DNA from: Mucilaginibacter aquariorum
GTDB taxonomy: Bacteria; Bacteroidota; Bacteroidia; Sphingobacteriales; Sphingobacteriaceae
Assembly (NCBI RefSeq): GCF_024498135.1
Contig: NZ_JANHOH010000001.1
Coordinates: forward strand, 62,001-126,000
Direction of reading: 5' to 3'
Length of the DNA stretch: 64,000 nt
Of the stretch, positions 19,239 to 27,250 are shown piece by piece (the stretch's first letter is position 1; each line of letters opens with the position of its first letter). The notes below the pieces were generated by a model. That model was not told the origin of the DNA and searched no databases. It saw only the letters and a program-made list of their open reading frames with translations. The translations under genes and the position numbers were made by a program.

Positions 19239-19435
19239 TTTTAATATTTGCAAATATAAAAAACTTTTGCATAGCGGTCATTCACATAACTTGATACGGT
19301 TTATACTTTCTAGTTTAAACCGCCAATAGTTAGATGACAGCAGGATCAAACAATTTAGAATCCGCAAACAGACATGAGGCAGTCCAGCCCGTTTCTCCAA
19401 ATTTAAACACATGCACAAATATCAAATTAAGCCTG

Positions 19436-20095
19436 CTAATAAGCAATCTCTACGGTCTTTCTCACAATTGCCTTGTTAATTAGGTTACTGACAATAAAGT
19501 GTGCGACATCTGCGCGTGAAATAGAAATACCGTTATCTAAAAATGTGTTTAAGGAAACTCTGTAGTTTCCGGTTTTTGGTTTGTTAAGCAACTTGGGCGG
19601 CCTGATGATTGTCCAGTCAATGAAGGAGCTTTTGATAAGACTTTCCATAACCACTTGATCTGCATACATGTTACGTAACATTGCCTGCAAAATAAATCTT
19701 GTTGCAAGCCTTATCAGCAGTGAATGTGTAGGATTAACCTCAATCCCAGATGCGGAAATGAAAAATGCGCGTTTCAAGCCGCTTTCTTGCATAGCATAAA
19801 TTACGTTTTTGCTACCCTGGGAATAAAGTGTTGTCCTTTTAAACGAATTTCTACCTATGGCAGAAATCAGCGTATCCTTTTGCATGAAATGTTCTGTTAA
19901 ACTACCCGGGTTCATAACATCGCCCTTAACGATCTCTAAATGCTGGTCGGCAATAGCCAATTTTTCAGGACTTCTTAAAATCGCAGTCACTTGATGACCT
20001 GCAGCCAGCGCCTGAAGAACGACCTGCCTTCCAATTCCGCCATTTGCCCCCAACACAACAATCCGCTGGCGTACGCTTTTCTCAATTTGTTCCAT
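19436..20095 (-). CDS. NAD(P)-binding (atypical SDR, NmrA-like) protein
   Basis: About 219 residues from the ATG at 20095. The Rossmann motif is IVVLGANGGIGRQVV, followed by ILRSPEKL and VKGDVMNPGSL, as in NAD(P)H-binding proteins of the atypical SDR type. There is no Tyr-x-x-x-Lys catalytic pair, so it may be a sensor or a quinone/flavin reductase-like protein. Neighbours are a MarR regulator and a small membrane protein on the same strand. Confidence 0.85.
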   Translation of the reverse strand: MEQIEKSVRQRIVVLGANGGIGRQVVLQALAAGHQVTAILRSPEKLAIADQHLEIVKGDVMNPGSLTEHFMQKDTLISAIGRNSFKRTTLYSQGSKNVIYAMQESGLKRAFFISASGIEVNPTHSLLIRLATRFILQAMLRNMYADQVVMESLIKSSFIDWTIIRPPKLLNKPKTGNYRVSLNTFLDNGISISRADVAHFIVSNLINKAIVRKTVEIAY

Positions 20096-20264
20096 AATTT
20101 CAATTCCTGTTTTGATCAATCTTTTCAGAATTGATCAGGCCTTTTCAGCAACATGGTCAGTATTAACATACAGTAATAGCAGTGAATGACGATCGGCGTG
20201 CGAAAAAGCCTTATATACCGACCTGTTATTGCGTTCATCATCATGCCTTTTTGGATCGTTAGAT

Positions 20265-20741
20265 TTAATTGAATTTAAATACACTCAAAAAAATGATAGT
20301 TAAAAACAAAAGAAGCTGTAGCAGGTGGAAATTCCGGGTAGGAGTTTTAAATTCAGACAAATTGCCCGTTAACGCGGAAGCATCTTTTTCGACCAAACGC
20401 TGTAGTTTCAGAGCGATGCGGCGGCGAAAGACAATAGCATTCCCGACAAGTAAAACCACTATCGCAAATTTGATCCGGAACCAAAGTTGTTCGCCATAAA
20501 CTCCTTTAGTCAGCGCCATCATCACTATTCCGGAAACAATTAATGTGGCTGCCCCGATTCCTATTACACGGCCAAATTTCGTCAGGAAGAGCAGTACACC
20601 TTCAGCTTTAACAGAGTTGTCCGGCACCAGCCGCCATAACGTTCGGTATCCCAGATAATTGATTAATGTTGATCCTGCCATCACCGCGAGCGCGGCTAAA
20701 TGAAGAATCAAGAATGTTGGATAAAGAAAAGAAGTGTTCAT
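20265..20741 (-). CDS. Small integral membrane protein
   Basis: About 158 residues from the ATG at 20741. Four hydrophobic segments are visible: FLILHLAALAVMAGSTLIN, GIGAATLIVSGIVMMALT, FAIVVLLVGNAIVF and LLQLLLFLTIIFLSVF. A His in the first segment and the overall layout resemble small copper-resistance/DUF2214-like membrane proteins, but I would not assign a function. The promoter in front is well defined (a -33/-7 pair with palindromic sites). Confidence 0.75.
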   Translation of the reverse strand: MNTSFLYPTFLILHLAALAVMAGSTLINYLGYRTLWRLVPDNSVKAEGVLLFLTKFGRVIGIGAATLIVSGIVMMALTKGVYGEQLWFRIKFAIVVLLVGNAIVFRRRIALKLQRLVEKDASALTGNLSEFKTPTRNFHLLQLLLFLTIIFLSVFKFN

Positions 20742-20759
20742 AACATGTATATTTAAATT

Positions 20760-20960
20760 AAACCATTTGGAAATATAATTTATCAAATATAAACCAAAAG
20801 GTTGTTAATTTCAAAATATTTGTTTGATTTTCACTAATTAAATTCAATTCACTGTGTTGGTATGCCGCAAAATAGCGGTTTAACGATGATATTGATATTG
20901 AAACCATTTGGTTTATTTATTTATTAATACAAAGCCATTTGGGTTTAATATTTACATTTG
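20760..20960. promoter_or_regulatory. Divergent promoter region with four AAACC-GGTTT-type operator sites
   Basis: On the minus strand, TATATTTG (20784-20791) is preceded at the ideal 20-bp spacing by TTTG (complement of 20812-20815). Sites of one palindromic family lie here: AAACCATTTGG (20760-20770), AAACCAAAAGGTT (20791-20803, inside the promoter spacer), AAACCATTTGGTTT (20901-20914) and AAAGCCATTTGGGTTT (20931-20946). A plus-strand TACATTTG box is at 20953-20960. A repressor, perhaps the nearby MarR protein, likely acts on both directions. The remainder up to 21195 holds a 44-codon frame from 21023 that I do not trust. Confidence 0.65.
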
Positions 20961-21195
20961 CCTACAGGCAGCTGAATATTATTTAATTTTTACCAAATCA
21001 ATTATAAACCAACTACAACAATATGAAATACCTTTTATTTGACGGAAAGCATAGAGGGAGAGGTAATCGAGCGTTCAACCAACCTACCCGTTGCCAGGCA
21101 ACACTAATCATTCTGAATATTAAGCTTGGCAGCATAACTGATACTACCGGAACATTTTAATTCATTTTGACGAACGTTTTAAAACATAAAGAGCT

Positions 21196-21873
21196 ATGGA
21201 TTTAATATTTATGATGGGTTTCGTGATCGTGGGATATCTGTTGGGGTTCCGAAGATCTAATTTAATTACACCCCAAATGATGGCTTTTACTTTCAATAGC
21301 ATAGTAATAGCAACAACATTGATAAAGTTGATCATGGCTGGGTGGATGCTGAAAGGAGGCGGTTTCTTTGACTTTGCATTAAAAATCAGTTATGCTTCGA
21401 TACACATATCGTTGGGATTTGTGCTTAGATCCTTTTACAGCAAGAATACCATAAGTGAAACATTGGGAATGTTAACCAAATCCTTCAGGTATTATACCAT
21501 TTGGGGGATGTCTGTTCTTATTTCAGGAAATTTTTTCTTTTTTGAGATCGGTAAGTTGCGACACGCTACCGAAATGGAAGCATTCTTTAGGGCTTCCGGC
21601 ATGTCACCGAAATTGCATTATATAATAATGTTTTTTGAAATTAGTTGCTCCTGCGGGCTACTCCTGCATGGGTGGTTCAGGTCGGGGAAATTGGCAGCTA
21701 TCGGTTTAATGATAATTATGTGCGGGGCTATTATAACTCACCTGCATAACGCTGACCCGTTTACTGATTCATTAGATGCAATTGCTCAGATGATATATTT
21801 GACGATATTTCTCACCCTAATTAATATCAATGGCGGAAAAACCGGTTCTGTGTCAAAAGAAAATCAATTATAA
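21196..21873 (+). CDS. Integral membrane protein, possibly DoxX-like
   Basis: A 225-residue protein with about six hydrophobic segments, among them LIFMMGFVIVGYLLGF, MAFTFNSIVIATTLIKLIM, YYTIWGMSVLISGNFFFF, LHYIIMFFEISCSCGLLL and LAAIGLMIIMCGAIITHL. The second half (membrane pair with a short gap containing GKLAAIG) recalls DoxX-like proteins, but the N-terminal half does not. It shares an operator-rich intergenic region with the divergent small membrane protein. Function unknown. Confidence 0.7.
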   Translation: MDLIFMMGFVIVGYLLGFRRSNLITPQMMAFTFNSIVIATTLIKLIMAGWMLKGGGFFDFALKISYASIHISLGFVLRSFYSKNTISETLGMLTKSFRYYTIWGMSVLISGNFFFFEIGKLRHATEMEAFFRASGMSPKLHYIIMFFEISCSCGLLLHGWFRSGKLAAIGLMIIMCGAIITHLHNADPFTDSLDAIAQMIYLTIFLTLININGGKTGSVSKENQL

Positions 21874-22000
21874 CAAGTTTGCTGGTGCGGCTATATTTGC
21901 TGGCCGCGCCACACACTTCGCACAACTTGATCCTAAAAGCGACCTATGTTGCCAATGCCTGAACTAGCCGGGCATTATTATTGATTGACTTAGACTATCG

Positions 22001-22471
22001 CTATTTATGATTACTATTGAATGAATCCCTGAAAATTTTCCATCCGTCTTTTGTCTGTTTCCATAATTTTAAATACTTGCCGGCATCAAACGGCTCGCCG
22101 CTTTCGTTAAATACCTGCCAGTTTCCTTCTTCGGTTATAAATTCAGGGCCATTCCCATAAACCTGTATGGTTTGGAATTTGACCCCCTTTACTTTCCCTG
22201 CCTTGAAGGTATCGTCGAAATCTTTTACGAGAGCCTTTTTCCCGGCTATTGGAGACATGTTCGGCGCAAACAAAGCTGCATCGTCCGTGTATAAATTCAC
22301 TATAGCCTTATCGGCCTTCGCAAAAAGCTCAAAATATAGCTTGTTGCTTTTTTCGATAGATCTCCTGGCCGAAACAGTGGCTGGGTTACTGGAGGTTTGG
22401 GCGGCGCAATAATTGCAGAAAATGAAGTAAGTTAAAAATACCACTGCTGCTAAAATGTGTTTTGTTTTCAT
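22001..22471 (-). CDS. Exported NTF2-like (SnoaL/DUF4440-type) protein
   Basis: A 156-residue protein with a signal peptide (LAAVVFLTYFIFCNYCAAQ). The mature part has the cone-shaped NTF2-like pattern: a helix with SNKLYFELFAKADKAIVNLY, the TDDAALFAPNMSPIAGKKAL stretch common to YybH/DUF4440 proteins, and a terminal strand WKIFRDSFNS. Such domains bind small molecules or act as enzymes; no catalytic set can be named. It lies downstream of an AraC regulator on the same strand, separated by 83 bp. Confidence 0.8.
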   Translation of the reverse strand: MKTKHILAAVVFLTYFIFCNYCAAQTSSNPATVSARRSIEKSNKLYFELFAKADKAIVNLYTDDAALFAPNMSPIAGKKALVKDFDDTFKAGKVKGVKFQTIQVYGNGPEFITEEGNWQVFNESGEPFDAGKYLKLWKQTKDGWKIFRDSFNSNHK

Positions 22472-22554
22472 GGAACTTTGATTATTTATTTAATTGCATA
22501 ATTATTCAAAGCTATCCTGATGCGCTGAACGTAAATTGTAAAAATCGGAACACT

Positions 22555-23370
22555 TCAATTTTGAAGGGCGGCGAAAAGATCAGTAGAGCTTTCGGGAGAA
22601 AAACGGGAAGGTATCGAACCAGTGAAGAACTTAAAATCTTTTATAAAGTGCGATTGATCGAAATATCCGCACTCGTAAGCAACTGTAGTAAGAGGGGTAT
22701 TCTTTTCAATAACCATATGAAGGCTTTTCTGAAATCGGCCTATCTTGCTGAAAAGGTTAGGACTGAGGCCTGAATAATTTAAAAATATCTTTTGAAGATA
22801 ACGTGATGAAACGCCATACCGCGAGGCAACGGTGTTGATCTTTTCAAAAAAATCATCTTTCGCTAATTCTTTCATTATACTATCTACCAGCTTTAATTTA
22901 GCGATTTTCCTTTCCGAAAAGGAAAGTTTGAACAGTAAAAATTCCTCAACTAACTCAATGCGCCGGTCCAGGGACCTCGCTTCTATTAGCTTTGCATGTA
23001 GAACAACTGTTTCCTTACCCCCGATTTGCTCAAAATCTATTATCTGGTCGTTAAATTCTTCTATCCGTTCATTGAAAAATAAAGCGGCGGTATGAGGAAA
23101 AAACCTGACACCAAACATTGCATGGCAGCCGGATGTACTGAAAGTGAAAGGCTGAATTGTTTGTCCCCATAATTGTATCCCAGGCTGTTTAATTTGATGG
23201 CCGTCCCTGATTTCCTGAAAGCCATCCTGTCCCAAATTGAACATCATTTCTATATAGCCGCTCGCAAACACTTTGTCTTCTGTGAAAATGGCGACATCAG
23301 ATTCACACACAAAATAACACTGTATGTAATTCTTTAAAATACCATGCGGACGAAATTCTTTATACACCAT
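22555..23370 (-). CDS. AraC family transcriptional regulator
   Basis: A 271-residue protein. The N-terminal 150 residues (MVYKEFRPHGILKNYIQCYF, then GVRFFPHTAALFF) match the sensor-like domain common in Bacteroidota AraC regulators. The C-terminal 90 residues hold two helix-turn-helix motifs (VASRYGVSSRYLQKIFLNYS, and TTVAYECGYFDQSHFIKDFK followed by FTGSIPSRF). It probably activates the exported NTF2-like gene downstream or genes elsewhere. Effector unknown. Confidence 0.9.
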   Translation of the reverse strand: MVYKEFRPHGILKNYIQCYFVCESDVAIFTEDKVFASGYIEMMFNLGQDGFQEIRDGHQIKQPGIQLWGQTIQPFTFSTSGCHAMFGVRFFPHTAALFFNERIEEFNDQIIDFEQIGGKETVVLHAKLIEARSLDRRIELVEEFLLFKLSFSERKIAKLKLVDSIMKELAKDDFFEKINTVASRYGVSSRYLQKIFLNYSGLSPNLFSKIGRFQKSLHMVIEKNTPLTTVAYECGYFDQSHFIKDFKFFTGSIPSRFSPESSTDLFAALQN

Positions 23371-23687
23371 TTGTCGTTCATCACTTTTCTATCTAAGTTA
23401 CACTTATATAGCGGATTTGCTCTGAAAACCGGATGTTTAAATTAAATTATAACAAAAAGGAAAATTGAATAATAAAGATAAACCATAGCTTGAATTCGCT
23501 GTAATTTTTTGGTCTTTTCTGATGGCTTTCTTCTCCAAGGAACCCTTTTTCGGCCACATTTCGCCAAACCGCCACTTGCCTCTTTGACCGCAACAAGCGG
23601 TTTGGCCTGAGGGCTTGCCTGATTTTCAGTCAGATCAAAACTACCTGCGGCTAAATTGCTTTGCTGAAACCCGGGCCTGTTCAGGAA
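23371..23687. other. Intergenic stretch with one inverted repeat
   Basis: No gene is recognisable. CCAAACCGC (23564-23572) and GCGGTTTGG (23597-23605) form a perfect 9-bp stem with a 24-nt loop. There is no T-run, so a terminator is unlikely. The rest is featureless to me. Confidence 0.5.
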
Positions 23688-24080
23688 TTATTTTGATGGG
23701 AGCTTATAACCGGCCGTTATGATCTGTCTTTTATACAAGTGTTTATCTGATGGTTTCTTTTTATCGTCATAAACGTAAACTATGTTGCTTACCATGACGC
23801 ATGAAATATGACCATTCATCGCATGTATCTTATGTTGGTTCAGAAGGTTGATAAATTCGGATCTGTTAAATGCAGAAGTGGAGATCAGTTTGCCGTTCGG
23901 GGAATAGATCAGAAGAATGATAGCCGGACAGGAAGTGCCCTGGTTAAAGCGCACATCCGCTCTAAGCTGATCGCTGGTCCGTTCGTAGACGACGTTCGAC
24001 CGGCTGGCGATAAACCTGCTGAGGTCGGAAACCGGCCTGGGGCTGATAAAACTGAATAGAATAAGGGTCTTAATAAGCAT
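23688..24080 (-). CDS. Small hypothetical protein
   Basis: A 130-residue frame beginning with a short hydrophobic stretch (MLIKTLILFSFISPRPVSDL) that could be a weak export signal. The rest alternates hydrophobic strands (PAIILLIYSPNGKLIS, ISCVMVSNIVYVYDD) with basic loops and could be a compact beta-rich domain. I do not recognise it. It lies in an accessory zone next to RHS debris and may itself be an orphan accompanying gene. The chance that it is not expressed is real. Confidence 0.4.
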   Translation of the reverse strand: MLIKTLILFSFISPRPVSDLSRFIASRSNVVYERTSDQLRADVRFNQGTSCPAIILLIYSPNGKLISTSAFNRSEFINLLNQHKIHAMNGHISCVMVSNIVYVYDDKKKPSDKHLYKRQIITAGYKLPSK

Positions 24081-24254
24081 AGGAAAGACTGTGTGTGAAT
24101 ATCGGCAAAAGTCTTCATTCCGGCCCGTTCACCAAACCCGTTTCTTGCTGTTTTAGCTGTGTCGATAACTAACACCGGGTTTCAGGTACTGCTTAAACAC
24201 TCCTGCTAAATTCTACGGAAAATATACCACCGGCGGTAGAAAACGGAGATCATG

Positions 24255-24460
24255 GACTTCGTCCGGGCGTACAGTTTTACTGATGAGCTGCTGACAAGTA
24301 GTCGAAAGAACTACAGCGGTTCCGCGTAGTCATCGGTGACGGTGAATATGAGCTATGCATATGACCATGCAGAAAGGAAAACCAATACCGGGAAGAGATC
24401 AACGGGAACAAGATACCCCTGAGCCGGATGATTTATAACGGGGGGAGGAGCCGATCACTC
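24255..24460 (+). pseudogene. Decayed RHS/YD-repeat protein fragment
   Basis: Peptides typical of YD repeats appear in shifting frames: RAYSFTDELLTSSRKNYSGS, then MSYAYDHAERKTNT. After a one-base shift near 24391 comes EEINGNKIPLSRMIYNG. In intact proteins these follow one another as …YDHAGRKt…eeING…yNe…. Frameshifts and loss of both ends make it debris. A second RHS remnant lies near 43 kb. From about 24460 to 24813 I see no further feature. Confidence 0.6.
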
Positions 24461-24827
24461 TCCATACCAAGTAACATTTTGAAATTTTTTGGAAATGCCA
24501 ATTACACCAGATGCTTAATTTGATTGTTAAAACATAAGTTTGTAACGATTTTGACAAAGACAGCGAATTGTACGCAAACGAAGCACGAAAGCGAAAAACG
24601 GTACCTGAGAAAGAGAAGCAACGTAATCATTGATTGTTTATTATAATTAACCAGGACGAATGAGTGAGGCTGATTATATTACTGAAGTGGATAGGAGGAA
24701 TCGGCATACTGCAGTTTTGTTTTATTAACCATGGGTTAGCAGTTGAAATATACAAATTGAGAATCAGCCAATAATATATAACGCTGCTACCTCCCAAATC
24801 TACTTAACACTTATATATTTGCTGTTG

Positions 24828-25619
24828 ATGAAATTGACCGAATTAATTACGTTCCCTGATCTTACGGGTTTTTCTTTAAACAGGCTATTGGAAATCGCTA
24901 AACATGCTGGAATGGCTATACTAAAGGTATATGCCGAAGACTCGATTAATGTAATTGTCAAAGGTGATAATTCTCCGCTAACGCTCGCAGACCAGGCGTC
25001 GAATGAGGTTATAATTACAAACTTAAAAGAGTTGACTCCCGCCATTCCTGTCATATCGGAAGAAGAGAAAGATATCCTTTATGAAATTCGTAAAGAATAC
25101 CAATATTATTGGTGCGTTGATCCTTTAGACGGCACCAAGGAATTTATAAAACGCAATGGCGAGTTTACGGTTAACATTGCGCTGATCCGGAAAGATAAAC
25201 CTGTATTCGGCGTAATTTATGTGCCGGTAACAGGCGAGTTGTTTTACGGCGGCAAAGAGTATGGCAGTTGGAAGTTAGCTGCAGGCGGTCAGAAAAAGCA
25301 GCTTAAAATTAATAACAAAGCTGATAGCTGGACCGCGGTCGGTAGCCGTTCGCATGCTGCCGATGAGGAAATTGCGGTACAAAAAATGTATCCTGTAGCG
25401 CAGACAGTATCTGTCGGCAGTTCGCTTAAATTTTGCTTGATAGCAGAAGGGCTCGCCCAAATTTATTACCGCCACGGTCCAACTATGGAATGGGACACCG
25501 CATCCGGGCAGGCCATCGCAGAGGGCGCCGGTGCGGTTATGACAACTCCTGATGGTCAGCCGTTCATGTATAACAAGACGTCTTTACTTAACGGCCCGTT
25601 CCTGGTAAAAGTTAGATAG
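24828..25619 (+). CDS. cysQ: 3'(2'),5'-bisphosphate nucleotidase
   Basis: About 263 residues from the ATG at 24828 (a TATATTTG box at 24814-24821 overlaps the upstream TTG candidate). It belongs to the inositol-monophosphatase-like phosphatases of the CysQ group: DNSPLTLADQASNEVI, the Glu of SEEEKDI, the metal motif VDPLDGTKEFIKRNGEFTVN, and WDTASGQAIAEGAG. CysQ removes the 3'-phosphate of PAP, the by-product of PAPS-using sulfotransferases. It converges on cysC (2 bp between the ends). A PAPS-type sulfotransferase is encoded 14 kb downstream, which fits PAP recycling. Confidence 0.93.
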   Translation: MKLTELITFPDLTGFSLNRLLEIAKHAGMAILKVYAEDSINVIVKGDNSPLTLADQASNEVIITNLKELTPAIPVISEEEKDILYEIRKEYQYYWCVDPLDGTKEFIKRNGEFTVNIALIRKDKPVFGVIYVPVTGELFYGGKEYGSWKLAAGGQKKQLKINNKADSWTAVGSRSHAADEEIAVQKMYPVAQTVSVGSSLKFCLIAEGLAQIYYRHGPTMEWDTASGQAIAEGAGAVMTTPDGQPFMYNKTSLLNGPFLVKVR

Positions 25620-25621
25620 CG

Positions 25622-26203
25622 TTAGTAGGGCTTTATTGCGCGTATGATTTGCTCATATAGGAATTGTGTGCTTTGGGCAGGTTCCTGATCTGCTGTGTAT
25701 AACCTTAAGTCGGCGTGCAAAGGAGTTTTAAAAGGCGCCGAAATACCTGTGAAGTGTTTTATCTCATTTTGCCTCGCTTTTTTGTACAGTCCCTTTACAT
25801 CTCGTCGTTCACAAACCGTTATAGGGCAATCTACAAACACTTCGAAATACGGCATTCTGATGGTCTCCCGGACTACTTGCTGGTGTTCGTGCAGGGGCGT
25901 TATTAAAGAGCAAATAGCTACCACGTTATTTTCCGCAAGCATATTGGCAATTTCGGCTGCACGGCGAACATTTTCCATCCGGTCGCTATCGCTAAAGCCA
26001 AGGTTTTTATTGATTCCCCCGCGCAGCGTGTCCCCGTCAAGCAGCACAGAAAAAATGCCATCCACCTCAAGTTTTTGTTTCAGCAATCCGGCAATGGTAC
26101 TTTTGCCGGCACCGGATAATCCCATTAACCATACCACCATCCCTGTCTGCTGAAGTAAGGATGACTCTGTTGAAAATACGGGCTGCTGTTGTGTCGTGAT
26201 CAT
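25622..26203 (-). CDS. cysC: Adenylyl-sulfate (APS) kinase
   Basis: A 193-residue kinase that phosphorylates APS to PAPS, the universal sulfate donor. Visible motifs: Walker A GLSGAGKST (about 28-36), LLDGDTLRGGINKNLGFSDSDRMENVRR (the APS-binding stretch; quoted parts are DGDTLRGGINKNLGFS and RMENVRR), and FVDCPITVCERRDVKGLYKKA. No ATP sulfurylase gene is adjacent, so APS must come from elsewhere. Its start region is shared with the divergent GH16 lipoprotein gene, and the HTCS-like site lies in between. A minus-strand TATATTTG box (26227-26234) is 24 bp from its start. I infer a role in making PAPS for sulfotransfer rather than cysteine synthesis. Confidence 0.94.
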   Translation of the reverse strand: MITTQQQPVFSTESSLLQQTGMVVWLMGLSGAGKSTIAGLLKQKLEVDGIFSVLLDGDTLRGGINKNLGFSDSDRMENVRRAAEIANMLAENNVVAICSLITPLHEHQQVVRETIRMPYFEVFVDCPITVCERRDVKGLYKKARQNEIKHFTGISAPFKTPLHADLRLYTADQEPAQSTQFLYEQIIRAIKPY

Positions 26204-26272
26204 GCAAGAAATATTTGGTTCTCCTACAAATATAACCCCCGAAAGACATATTGTTTAACGCATCGCATCATT

Positions 26273-26337
26273 CAGGACGCTGAGACCGAAATTACGGACT
26301 ATTGGAAATTTTTAATTGCAGCACCATTCTACTTTTG
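26273..26337 (+). promoter_or_regulatory. Putative HTCS-binding site, copy 1, with promoter box
   Basis: A 35-bp composite site at 26273-26307 contains CAGGAC, ACCGAAA and CGGACTAT followed by TGGAA. GGAC recurs after exactly 21 bp. 27 of 35 positions match the site at 31621-31655. A TACTTTTG box (26330-26337) follows 22 bp later, so the site would cover the -33 region, as for an AraC-type activator. It lies between cysC (minus) and the GH16 lipoprotein gene (plus). Confidence 0.65.
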
Positions 26338-26410
26338 GTTAACCACTTCAAGGCAAAACATTCCTGAGAATTAATCTAATATCGTTATACCATTAAAAAC
26401 CAAACGTTTT

Positions 26411-27193
26411 ATGAAAAAGTTATCGTACTATTTATTAATTGTTTGTGCATTGGCGTCTTGCAGTAAGGAGGCTGGCAAGCCCGCAGATCCTGCAACAACT
26501 GCTGCGGGCATCACTCCCAAAAAGGCCACGAATTCTACGCTTTCCTTTAGCGGCTACACCTGGAACATTAAAGACCTGGGAACGGAGCTGGCCGGTCCGG
26601 GGCCAAACATCTGGAAAACTGCTAATGCGTTTGTAGATGCCAACGGGCGTTTGCACTTAAAACTTACTAAAAATGCGACTACCGGTGTTTGGGAATGCGC
26701 GGAAGTAACCAGTTTGCAAAGTTTTGGATACGGCACTTATCAATGGAAGGTCGAGGGCCCGGTCAACAGTCTGGACAAAAACATTGTTCTCGGTCTGTTC
26801 AACTATTCCGGTGCCAACGCGCGCGACGAAATGGATATAGAATACGCTAAATGGGGAGTGGCTACCAATCCCTGGGCAAACTATACCGTTTACCCTAAAC
26901 AGTCTGACGGACCTGCGTACTTTACACAGGCTACAACCTTTACAATGGGCGGTACTTACACCACCAACCGGTTTAAGCGTACAGCATCATCCGTAGTGTT
27001 TAAAACCCTTAACGGCTTTTATGATGACGATACCAACCTGGCTTACACAACCACCTGCGCATCTCCCCCAAATTCTATCAGCACCTTAAGCATGCCTGTT
27101 CACATGAATTTGTGGCTGTTTATGGGGCATGCTCCGGCCAGTAACAACACCGTTGAAATAATCATTCACGAATTTAAGTTTATCCCCCTATAA
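26411..27193 (+). CDS. GH16-like lipoprotein
   Basis: A 260-residue protein with a lipoprotein signal (LIVCALASC, lipid Cys at 17). The mature part is a concanavalin-A-like beta-jellyroll. The catalytic motif of GH16, E-x-D-x-E, is present as EMDIE (Glu140, Asp142, Glu144) in ARDEMDIEYAKWG. GH16 enzymes hydrolyse or transglycosylate beta-1,3/1,4-glucans and galactans. The divergence from well-known subfamilies leaves the substrate open. It should sit at the outer membrane or cell surface. It is preceded by the HTCS-like site and ends at a terminator directly before the convergent HTCS gene. Confidence 0.85.
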   Translation: MKKLSYYLLIVCALASCSKEAGKPADPATTAAGITPKKATNSTLSFSGYTWNIKDLGTELAGPGPNIWKTANAFVDANGRLHLKLTKNATTGVWECAEVTSLQSFGYGTYQWKVEGPVNSLDKNIVLGLFNYSGANARDEMDIEYAKWGVATNPWANYTVYPKQSDGPAYFTQATTFTMGGTYTTNRFKRTASSVVFKTLNGFYDDDTNLAYTTTCASPPNSISTLSMPVHMNLWLFMGHAPASNNTVEIIIHEFKFIPL

Positions 27194-27218
27194 ATATATT
27201 TGATTAGTTAGATTGAGG

Positions 27219-27250
27219 CCCGGTATTGCGATTGCAATCCGGGTTTTTTA
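27219..27250 (+). terminator. Terminator after the GH16 lipoprotein gene
   Basis: CCCGG (27219-27223) and ATTGC pair with GCAAT and CCGGG (27239-27243) with one bulged T. A run of six T follows. The 3' end overlaps the last bases of the convergent HTCS gene. Confidence 0.75.

Noticed and set aside
21023..21157. A 44-codon plus-strand frame in the divergent promoter region
   Set aside because: Composition is odd, there is no family match, and it ends well before the real gene at 21196; possible debris only.
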